A stretch of DNA of 64,000 bases from Adiantum capillus-veneris (Eukaryota; Streptophyta; Polypodiopsida; Polypodiales; Pteridaceae). Where the stretch lies: contig CM043970.1 in assembly GCA_014529385.2 (NCBI GenBank), forward strand, positions 47,457,779 to 47,521,778. The letters run 5' to 3'. Under the pieces are notes generated by a model. The model did no database searches. It was not told where the DNA came from and saw only the letters and a program-made list of their open reading frames with translations. The position numbers and the translations under genes were made by a program. Below are positions 55,688 to 64,000 of the stretch, piece by piece (the first letter of the stretch is position 1; each line of letters begins with the position of its first letter).

Positions 55688-55808
55688 CATACAAAGGAGA
55701 CTCTGTCGGATTTACTTCCCCCGAGTCGTGACTTCCATTGTTGGCACTTTTGAGTCTATTTCGGTTGAGATTTTACTCCCGATACAAAGGTTACTCTGCC
55801 CAAATTTC
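55688..55808 (+). promoter_or_regulatory. conserved leader motif 2 of Copia-4, two copies
   Basis: CATACAAAGGAGACTCTGTC (55688) and GATACAAAGGTTACTCTGCC (55781), 93 bases apart, the second ending about 48 bases before the gag ATG, as in Copia-3. Confidence 0.5.
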
Positions 55809-55856
55809 TACAGCTTCTCGCCATAGTTTGGCACCTCTCAAACCCTCTTATCAGCC

Positions 55857-56205
55857 ATGGCTTCTTCTTCAGAAAAGGAGGAGTATTTCATTCGGAAGTT
55901 CGATGGCAGCAACTTCACCATGTGGAAAGAGCGCATGAAAGATGTTTTGATAAACAAAGGCCTCTCAGAACCGTTGAAAGAGCGCGCAGAGGATGATGAT
56001 TATACACAAGCTCAATGGGAGCTTTTGGATGCAAAAGCCATGGCTACGATACGTCTACATCTAGCCGAGTCAGTCTTCTTCACTATCATAGGGAAGAAAA
56101 CAACCAAGGAACTTTGGGATAGCTTATGTTTAGCATGGGAGATCAAAAGTGCCACAAGAAGGGTCATTACAAAAAGGATTGTCGCAGTTTCCTAAGAGAT
56201 CAGAA
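55857..56205 (+). pseudogene. Copia-4 Gag, deleted in the middle
   Basis: MASSSEKEEYFIRKFDGSNF starts at 55857. Residues to about 100 match the copia Gag N-terminus (WELLDAKAMATIRLHLAESV, KELWDSLCLAWE). The sequence then jumps to the second half of the zinc knuckle in another frame (KCHKKGHYKKDC, 56150-56190), so about 100 residues and the first knuckle Cys are gone. The in-frame product is 112 aa with an aberrant tail. Deletion plus frameshift removes nucleocapsid function. Confidence 0.8.
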
Positions 56206-58076
56206 AAACATGCAAAAGGATAATTCTGGCAAAGGCAAAAGTACAGTAAAGATTAAGAGCTCAATATTGTTGAGTCTCCCATACCTACCACTACAGTAGA
56301 GGATGCTCCTCCTCCAGTGATGCTCATTATGCCCACAGAGATTCATGCTGAGGTGACAGCAGATGCCTCAAATGTTCTCATTTTCACTTCAGATCTCACT
56401 CCAGATGCTTTGGTTGCATAGGATGAGGGTTATGCACAAAATTGGATCCTTGATTCTGGTGCAAGTTTTCATGTCACACTGCATAGAGAGTGGTTTTCCT
56501 CTTATGCATCCATGCATGGAATAGTCAAGCTTGGTGATTCCTATGAGCTTGACATTATTGGCATTGGTGATGTGAAACTTCAGATGCATAATGGCACTAC
56601 TTTTGAGATGCAAAATGTCAGACATGTGCCCAAGCTTATGAAAAGCTTGCTTTCTATAGGTCAATTGGATGATCTTGGCTACACTATAGTTTTTGGTAAT
56701 CGTTCTTGGATGATCCGCAAGAACAACCTTATAATGATAAAAGGTAATAAAAACGGATCCCTGTACTCTTTGTTGCCGAGCTGCCGTCTCCTGAGTTGTG
56801 GCATAGCCGGCTAGGGCATATTAGCCAAAAGGGAATGAAAACACTTCAGCGTTTTGGCTACCTACCAGTGTTAGATTACACGGACTTTCCAATGTGTGAG
56901 CATTGTCTATATGGAAAACAGACTAGATTGACATCTTCGCCATTGAATAAGAAACTAGGCGAACCTCTAGACTTGGTGCATAGTGATTTGTGTGGTCCAA
57001 TGCCACATAAAACTCTAGGGGGGGCAAACTACTTTCTCACGTTCATAGATGATTCTACTAGAAAGGTGTGGGTGTATCTCCTCAAGCGTAAGGAAGAAGT
57101 CTTTTCGACATTCCAAAAATTCCTCGCCATGGTTGAGAACCAATCAGGAACAAAGCTCAAAGCTTTTCGCACGAACAATGGTGGAGAATACATCTCCACA
57201 TAGTTCAAGGATTTTTGCAATAGAAGAGGCATTCGGCGGCAGTTTACTGCTCCATACACACCTGCACAAAATGGGATAGCTGAAAGAATGAATCGTACGA
57301 TTCAAGAGCGAGTTGTCTCTATGATGTCTATGGCGAAGCTTACTCCAGAGTTTTGGGGGGAAGCTCTGACAGCAGTGCACATCATCAACAGGTCACCTAG
57401 TTTTCCTTTGAATTTCAAAATTCAAGAGGAATTATGGACTGGCAAAAGGCCAAGCTATGAGCATTTACGCGTATTTGGATGTGAGGCATATGCACATGTG
57501 CCCAAAGAACTTTGTCGAAAGTTAGATCCGAGATGACACAAATGCATTTTTATTGGCTATGGTGCAAACAGAGAGATGGGATATCGTCTCTGGCACCCAG
57601 AATCAAACAAAGTCATTCATAGCTCACATGCGATTTTCAATGAATCAAAAATGCACAAGAAGCCCATCAAAAATGGTGAGTACAGACGTGTTCGTTTTGA
57701 GGATGTAGCCTCTGAACCAACTCAGTTCAGTAGTGTTGCACCTACTCCTCAAGTGCAAGATACTACTATTGCTCCGAAGAGAGTAGAGTCCAGCAGTCAG
57801 GCACTGAGACTCTCTGAGAGAGTATCACGTGCACCCGAGCGGTTTGAGCCGGGTATACACCACATTTTGGTCACAGACAGTGGAGAGGCAACCTGCTACA
57901 AAGAAGCTATACAAATGGAGGATAGCGTTAAGTGGGAGCAGGCTATGCAATTAGAATACATTTTGACTGTGGCTAATGAGACATGGGTTTTGGTTGAATT
58001 ACCAAAAGGCAAAAATGCTTTACCTTGCAAGTGGGTATACAAGAAGAAGTATACAGCAGAAGATCCCGAGCTTTGA
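56206..58076 (+). pseudogene. Copia-4 protease and integrase
   Basis: Protease: NWILDSGASFHVTLHREWF (about 56440), just after a TAG at 56418. A frameshift at about 56790 precedes ELWHSRLGHISQKGM (GAG-pre-integrase). Integrase core: LVHSDLCGPMP has the first Asp; RTNNGGEYIS has Asn at 57174-57176 where Asp is required; NGIAERMNRT keeps the Glu. Stops at about 57200 (ST*FKDF) and 57534 (DPR*HKC). The linker continues with RLSERVSRAPERFEPGIHHI and ends at TGA 58074-58076. Integrase is dead by active-site change and stops. Confidence 0.88.
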
Positions 58077-59413
58077 TACAAGGCTCGTCTAGTTGCCAAG
58101 GGTTTCAAGCAACAAAAAGGTGTGGATTTCGATGAGATTTTCTCTTCAGTAGTCAAGATGACTACACTTCGCATTGTGCTTGGCTTGGTTGCTATCCATG
58201 ACATGGAACTTGTCCAAATGGATGTGAACACAGCATTTCTTCACGGGGATCTAGATGAAGATGTCTACATGAAACAACCAGAGGGCTTCGTATGTGAAAC
58301 CCAAAAACCAACGAGGACAAAATTGGTTTGTAGACTTAAAAAGTCACTCTATGGCCTCAAGCAAGGTTGAAGGCAATGGTATCAAAAATTCGACAAATTC
58401 ATGCAGTCTCAGGGTTACATAAGAAGTCAAGAGGATCACTGCTTATACACAAAAAGATTGAACGATGGTTCTTTAATCATCTTGATCTTGTATGTAGATG
58501 ATATGCTTATTGGAAGAAAATCAATTGATGAGATCAATCAGTTGAAAAAGATGCTAAACACTCAATTTTCCATGAAGGATTTGGGAGATGCCAATCACTT
58601 TCTTGGTATGCACATCAAGAGAGACAGGCAACGTGGAATTCTTGAATTATCTCAAGAAAAGTACATTCACAAAGTCTTGCAATGTTTCAGTATGCAGGGG
58701 GGGAATTCATTGAGTACCCCAATGCAAGCATACTCCAAACTTAGCAAGGAAGACTCTCCCAAGACAGTGTGGCTGAGAAAGAGGAAATGGCGAAAGTACC
58801 ATATTCTTCAGCAGTTGGCAATTTGATGTACGCTATGGTAGCCACAAGACCAGACATTGCGCATGCAGTGGGAATGGTTAGTAGGTACATGGCAAACCTT
58901 GGCAAGAAGCATTGGGAAGAAGTGAAGAAAATCCTCAGATATTTGAAAGGTACAGCTAGCAAGTGTTTACGCTTTGAAAACAGTGATGCATCTATTGTAG
59001 GTTACACGGATGCGGATTATGCGGGTTGCATGGATCGTAGAAGATCCACATCTGGCTATGTGTTCATGTTTGCTGGAGCAGCTATCTCTTGGAGATCGTG
59101 TCTCCAAGATTGCACGTCTTCATCTACCACTGAGGCAGAATATGTTGTTGCGTCTGACGCCAGCAAGGAAGCCATATGGCTGGCTCGTCTAGTGGGAGAT
59201 TTGGGCATTCACGTGGTTCCAATACTACATTGTGATAGTCAGAGTGCCATTGCTTTGGCAAAGAATCCGGTGTTTCACTCAAAGTCGAAACACATAGAGG
59301 TCAGATACCATGTCATACGAGATGCATTGGCTGGCAAGCGTATCGAGCTTGTCAAGGTTCACACTAATGACAACCCCGTAGATGCTCTCACAAAGAGCCT
59401 AGCCTCGGAGTGA
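58077..59413 (+). pseudogene. Copia-4 reverse transcriptase-RNase H
   Basis: RT: KARLVAKGFKQQKGVDFDEI, MDVNTAFLHGDLDEDVYMKQ, SLYGLKQG followed by TGA (58368-58370; CGA-to-TGA fits the expected Arg), then catalytic YVDDMLIGRK (about 58490). A frameshift at about 58770-58826 leads to RNase H in the frame 58769-59413: GYTDADYAGCMDRRRSTSGY, STTEAEYVVASDASKEAIWL, HCDSQSAIALAKNP, KHIEVRYHVIRD. Catalytic residues are kept although the frame is broken. Confidence 0.9.
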
Positions 59414-59532
59414 TTTACACATTGTATAGAACTTATGGGTGTAGGATGAAGCCTCGGCAATGCTTCATCAACTTTGTATAGACTAACTATACTAATGCCA
59501 CTATTGTCCACCATGACCTTCAAGTGGAAGGT

Positions 59533-59739
59533 TGTTGGGGTGTAGGCCAGGTGGCCGTGGGAAACCACCCTTGTATACTTGATTTCATCTAATCAATATA
59601 GGGAGAAAAAGAGAGAGGGTTGACTCTTCTCTTTCTTCTCCACTAACCCAACACAGGCTGTCTGTGATTCATCCCCTTCTCCATTCTCTTCTTCCCCTCT
59701 CTTGCACACACTCCGTACACGCACTACACGCGCACAACA
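59533..59739 (+). repeat. Copia-4 3' LTR (207 bp)
   Basis: Preceded by a purine tract AAGTGGAAGGT (59522-59532). TGTTGGGGTGTAGGCCAGG to GCGCACAACA, then TGAAT. Confidence 0.95.
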
Positions 59740-60602
59740 TGAATCACTAACTCTAATCACATCACCAATCAAGAATCACCTACACACATTAAGCCCACCA
59801 AAGTCCGACTTACCATAGACTAGAATCCCAAAGCACACTCTTGACAAGCACACACTAATTGCATTGGTGTTGGCCTCTCCAATCACCACATGCCAATCAA
59901 GAAACTTCATCAAAAGCTACACACAAGAGGTGAATGGTGCTAGAGTTTCATAAAACCCATCCACACACAAGCAAACAATAGGGCACATACACTAATCACA
60001 AGATTAAGAACCAACTTAATCAACCTAATTAGAGATGTTAAACAATGGTGCTAGAGTTTCATAAAACCCATCCACACACAAGCAAACAATAGGGCACATA
60101 CACTAATAACAAGATTAAGAACCAACTTAATCAACTTAATTAGAGATGTTAAATATCACAAATTGAGTGCTCATAGAAGGATAGGAGTGGTCAATAAGCA
60201 AGAAGTCATCACACAAACTCAAATCTAGCCTACCCATGAGGCAAAGGAAACACAAAACTTTCTTCACTTGTTTATTGATACAACTCTGATAGGCTTGATC
60301 AAATTCAAGCAGACCTCGAGGGTCCTTAGAAATAATTTTAACAATATGAAAGATTATTTTAATTCCACTTCACTACTTAGGTCCTAATTCCCTTTTTATC
60401 ATTATTATTACTACTACTAAACAATTATGCTTACGACTCTCTATGGCGTTAAAATTTCTCATCATCTTCTTCTTCTAGTATGATAATCAATTCGTGGGAT
60501 GGTTTCCCCATGGCGTGGAGATCTACTAGAGGTTGAATTTCAAATTGTAAATCGTTTATGAAGGTCTCTTGGACTCTTCTCCACGACAAAGAACGACATT
60601 GG
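59740..60602. other. non-coding flank with a 111-bp tandem duplication
   Basis: Continues the sequence left of Copia-4. 59933-60043 and 60044-60154 are two near-identical copies (AATGGTGCTAGAGTTTCAT start). No gene recognised. Confidence 0.8.
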
Positions 60603-61246
60603 AGACTCCTTGAATAAGAGGTCTTGAGGTCAAGATTCACCAAATAGATCTGCGGGGTCTCTAAATCTCTAGGGAGTGATCCTACAACATAGAATTTCTC
60701 TTCTTATTATTGTTATGACCTTAAAATTCCCTCTTTTCTTCTATTCCTTATTGTGATATCAATTTTCTCTTGAGGAAATCATCTCGAGCTCGAAGCTCAT
60801 CATGTGGATGCATGTGATTCTCTATGGAAGTGTTCCTTACATAAAAAAGCTTTTATAATTCTGCTTTCCATTTTTTTTTTCAAATTTGGATGTTTGGATG
60901 ACAGTAACAACTCTCTAAACATAGAACCCTTACTATGACGAATGTACAAAAATTAAAAAAAAAAACTATTTTCTGTTAATGCTTCTCCTTAGACTCCTTG
61001 AATAAGAGGTCTTGAGGTCAAGATTCACCAAATAGATCTGCGGGGTCTCTAAATCTCTAGGGAGTGATCCTACAACATAGAATTTCTCTTCTTATTATTG
61101 TTACAACCTTAAAATTCCCTCTTTTCTTCTATTTCTTATTGTGATACCAATTTCCTCTCAAGGAAATCATCTTGAGCTCAAGCTCATCATGTGGATGTAT
61201 GTGATTCTCTATGGAAGTGTTCCTTACATAAAAAAGCTTTTCTAAT
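60603..61246. repeat. pair of about 255-bp direct repeats, 388 bp apart
   Basis: 60603-60861 and 60991-61246 share AGACTCCTTGAATAAGAGG through ACATAAAAAAGCTTTT with few differences; a 130-bp unshared spacer lies between. Non-coding. The second copy runs into an (AG)n tract. Confidence 0.88.
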
Positions 61247-61257
61247 TTTGCTTCCCA

Positions 61258-61261
<4 letters not shown>

Positions 61262-61304
<43 letters not shown>
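61262..61304. repeat. (AG)n microsatellite
   Basis: About 21 units. Confidence 0.96.
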
Positions 61305-61307
<3 letters not shown>

Positions 61308-61312
61308 TCATA

Positions 61313-61505
61313 GATTTAGGATTTATTTTTATATTTAAGTTAGATTTTAGGTTTATTTAATGTTAGAGATTTGAGTTTAGGTTTAGAATTTAACTCTATA
61401 TTTAAGGTTTAGAGCATAGTTAGGGATATTTAAAGATAGTTAGTGATTAGAGCTTAAGTTTAGATCTAGGATTAGATTTTGGATTTAGTTTTTATATTTA
61501 AGTTT
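61313..61505. repeat. C-depleted tract of degenerate TTTAGG-like repeats
   Basis: About 190 bp with only about five C on the plus strand, built of variants of TTTAGGTTTAGA. It resembles decayed plant telomere repeat (TTTAGGG) but no exact tandem run is present. Confidence 0.5.
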
Positions 61506-62314
61506 AGCTTCAAGATTATGGTTTAAATTTAGAGTTAGATTTATGGTTATATTCGCAGTAGTTTGCATGTAGCTCACATGAGTTTAGGTATGTAATTATT
61601 TGCAAGCTCACATGTGCAAACAGCTCACGAACAAGCCGTTTGCGCATGTGAGCTTGCAAGTAAGTACATGGAAATGGTTGTAAGTGAAGCCACGATTTTG
61701 TGGGGCACACAATGCGAGAGTGCTCTCACTTCTGTAGAGTGTTTTGAAAAAGATCTTCTTTACGTGAAAAAGATGGAGTTCAAAAATGACTTTCTATTCT
61801 CTTCTCTCTACCTTCTCTCTCTCTTTTTGTCTATCTCTCTCTTTCTCTCCATGATGCGGCATTAGGTTGGAAAGCTTTCAACAGAATAGTACCTCAGAAT
61901 GGAGGCAGGCATGTAATGTGCACAGTAATCACTCGAACAAGGAGATGCTGTGAAAAGATGTTGAGCAAGAAGCATAATAAAGAAGCTCTTATTGAAAGCG
62001 CTCTAGAGAAGCACTCTCACACTGCCACACCACAAAACGGTGGCTTCTCTTACGGCCATATCTCTTCAAGTGGTTTACACTAGGGAATGACTACAACTAA
62101 ACAAGAGGCAAAGGGGTTTTGTCCACTACACGCATTGTCATGTAGACGTGGGTGTGTAGATTTCTTGTACCCACAAATATAGGCATTGACCAATAAAGAC
62201 AAGATTATAACCCGGTGGTTCTAGTCTCAGTGCATCTCTAAACCGAGGTGTGCAGGGATCGGACATGGCTAGAGAAATCGAGGTAGTTTATAGTGTGATC
62301 TATGGTTTCTTGAT

Positions 62315-62318
<4 letters not shown>
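61506..62318. other. 800 bp without a recognisable gene
   Basis: No domain seen; an open stretch at 61614-61865 has no support. Confidence 0.45.

Positions 62319-62369
<51 letters not shown>
62319..62369. repeat. (AG)n microsatellite
   Basis: About 25 units. Confidence 0.96.
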
Positions 62370-62540
62370 CTTTTTAGATGTTTGGATGACCACTCATAAT
62401 TGTTTTTGGTTGTAGTATAAGTCATACACGGAAGCATGGTGTAAAGGTTGACATTTCAGGGTGGAAGGAATCGACAAACAACATTTTACACAAGATTGTG
62501 GAATCATGGATAAATTCAAACAATCTAGTTGAAGATGATC

Positions 62541-62808
62541 CTCTGATGCAGATCTTGTGGTGGTGGAACTCGCTTACTTTGCTACAAGGGCCACCATGGC
62601 TTCAGCTCACAGTTGCGTCATTGCACTCCTTCAGAGTCTTTGTCTGCTTTGGAGCGATTAGCATGCTCTAAGACTCTGATGCAGATCTTGTGGTGGTGGA
62701 ACTCGCTTACTTTGCTACAAGGGCCACCATGGCTTCAGCTCACAGTTCCTTCATTGCAATCCTTCAGAGTTTTTGTCTGCTTTGGAGCGATCAACATGCT
62801 CTAAGATT
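62541..62808. repeat. 133-bp tandem duplication
   Basis: 62541-62673 and 62674-62806 (CTCTGATGCAGATCTTGTGG start) are about 95 percent alike. The period shifts the frame. No recognised coding content. Confidence 0.88.
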
Positions 62809-63139
62809 TTGGTGTCCACTAGATGATCTACACACTCTTCTAGGCACCGACGCTCTAGTGGTGGTGGGCGTTGTTATGGAGGAGGCGCTGTTGATGCTTT
62901 CACATCGCCTCGTAGTCATTGAGTCTCCTTAACTTCCCCTTCTTTGCCCACCCCCACATCAACCATGACGTTGCCCTCTACTCCAAGTTATGTGTGGCTA
63001 TCGGCCGTTCCCGGCTACACACCACTGGCTGCTCCTCTGGGACTCACCCAACTCGACACTCCTCCCTTCAGGGCCTAGACTCCAATGGAGAAACCTAAAG
63101 CTCGTATCCCCATCAAGATTCCATTGGAGAGCCTGTGGA

Positions 63140-63569
63140 GATGCCTGTAGTGACACCCAAGTTCATGCATCACAGGTTGCCGTACTTGGTCGACATCAGA
63201 GGCAGAAACATCTTGGATGACGATGGCAAGAAGGTGATCTCGTGCATGCGTGGCCTTTGCTCTCAGTTGTTTTGGCACTACATGTCAAACACCTAGAGTG
63301 AAGTGCCTAATGAATTAAAAGACAGAGTCATCAGCATGCTGCATGACGAGTTTCTCGTGTCAAATCGGGATGAGTGCTTCAATGAAGACTTGATGAAGGT
63401 GCAGATGCACAAGTACTACAAGCACAAGCGCTCTAAAGTGCAGAAATTAATAAAGCATGGGTGGAGCAGGCTAGATTGGCTGACCAAAAAATATTGGAAG
63501 AATGCAAAGCGAGCAGCACGCGAGAATCCTGACAAGTGGAAGCAACAAAAGGAGGCAGCCAGAGCATGA
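63140..63569 (+). pseudogene. plant transposase-like fragment (possible CACTA/PTTA type)
   Basis: One frame with a single TAG (about 63297): KFMHHRLPYLVDIRGRNILD, VISCMRGLCSQLFW, then SEVPNELKDRVISMLHDEFL, MKVQMHKYYKHKRSKVQKLI, WLTKKYWKNAKRAARENPDK. The pattern (W/S)-x-V-P-x-E-x-K-D-x-(V/I), then a basic helix and a second block rich in Lys/Asn, is like the plant transposase family (PTTA/En/Spm, Transposase_24). The C-terminus ends at TGA 63567-63569. Based on pattern memory only. Confidence 0.45.
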
Positions 63570-63639
63570 GTAGAAGCAGAGAGCTTGCACCACTTGGGGA
63601 GTGGTGGATGGGCATCATTTGAGGCCAACTTTGTAAGTG

Positions 63640-63858
63640 CTATCACATTTCCCTTTAGATTTGGTAGTTATGGGTATTTTTTGGGGACTCTCCGGGGGGA
63701 GGGCAACAAGGACAATGGCCTCTAAGTATTCTCCTAGGCTCCCGTGCTGCTCAATTGGGTTGGGGGTTGGAAAAAACAACAAATAAACACACACAAACCC
63801 ACAACGAAACCCTACACAAATTTGGGGCACCACCTAGTGTTGGATGCGAACTAGGACA
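63640..63858 (-). repeat. Gypsy-1-like LTR end (minus)
   Basis: The complement of 63700-63858 matches Gypsy-1 LTR 4420-4580: TCCTAGTTCGCATC, CTAGGTGGTGCCCC, CAATTGAGCAGCACGGGAGC. It then diverges near the expected LTR end and no primer site is evident. A relic of a related element in opposite orientation, continuing past the tract at 63859. Confidence 0.72.
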
Positions 63859-63859
63859 C

Positions 63860-63901
<42 letters not shown>

Positions 63902-63911
63902 GGGGGGGGGG
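63859..63911. repeat. (AG)n tract followed by a run of about 21 G
   Basis: AG units to 63890, then a pure G run to 63911. Such a run is prone to sequencing error, and its length is uncertain. Confidence 0.85.
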
Positions 63912-64000
63912 AGGGAGTGCTTGTTGCACTAATACCTGCTCACAAAGCAGCCATGACCAAATAGAGTGAGATTAGCGATTGATCAAAATAGCTTGAGTAA

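Noticed and set aside
61313-61505. True telomere repeat array
   Set aside because: No tandem run of exact TTTAGGG; only loose similarity.

Overview
The window is nuclear DNA of a land plant and consists almost entirely of transposable elements. I found no host gene, rRNA or tRNA. The evidence for a plant is the Ty1/copia and Ty3/gypsy LTR retrotransposons of plant type: copia primer sites match initiator-Met tRNA, and the gypsy elements carry a second, archaeal-type RNase H typical of the Tat lineage. The window also has long (AC)n and (AG)n microsatellites, a small terminal-inverted-repeat element and CACTA-like fragments. Large, heavily nested elements of this kind fit a big repeat-rich genome such as a fern, lycophyte or gymnosperm, but the sequence alone does not settle the species. 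Element names (Copia-1 to -4, Gypsy-1 to -5) are mine.

Layout. 1-16134 is a three-level nest. Gypsy-2 (minus) was hit by Copia-1 (minus), and the 5' LTR of Copia-1 was hit by Gypsy-1 (plus, 2005-13205, LTRs about 2.5 kb). 16135-17800 holds scrambled copia pieces, an (AG)n tract and a 141-bp duplication. 17800-20722 has no recognisable gene. Copia-2 (20728-24341, target duplication GATTG) is complete at both ends but lacks integrase and most of reverse transcriptase. 24342-26700 holds a small reading frame shared with Gypsy-1 and a gypsy fragment. Gypsy-3 (LTR before 28134, body to about 33300) is decayed and carries a 218-bp TIR element in its integrase. 34757-35277 is a CACTA-like fragment abutting a solo LTR. 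35.6-40 kb is rich in microsatellites and holds a gypsy reverse-transcriptase fragment. 41.0-42.5 kb is an array of short self-complementary repeats. Copia-3 (42593-48144, target duplication ATAAG) is the best-preserved element: one long gag-pol frame broken by a single stop. 49.4-52.7 kb is Gypsy-5 (minus, decayed). Copia-4 (53190-59739, target duplication TGAAT) is full length but broken in several places. 60-64 kb holds local duplications, microsatellites, a plant-transposase-like fragment and a Gypsy-1-like LTR end.

How the parts relate. Each element is, or was, a self-contained unit: an LTR promoter, a tRNA primer site, Gag for particles, protease, reverse transcriptase plus RNase H for copying, and integrase for insertion. 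Only Copia-3 is near intact. The others are relics, or depend on proteins supplied in trans.

Three signals deserve follow-up. (1) A conserved reading frame of about 70 codons lies between primer site and gag in the Tat-like elements; four diverged copies occur here. (2) Two sequence motifs are shared by the leaders of Copia-3 and Copia-4, one of them with a 13-nt hairpin. (3) The self-complementary array at 41-42.5 kb is unexplained.
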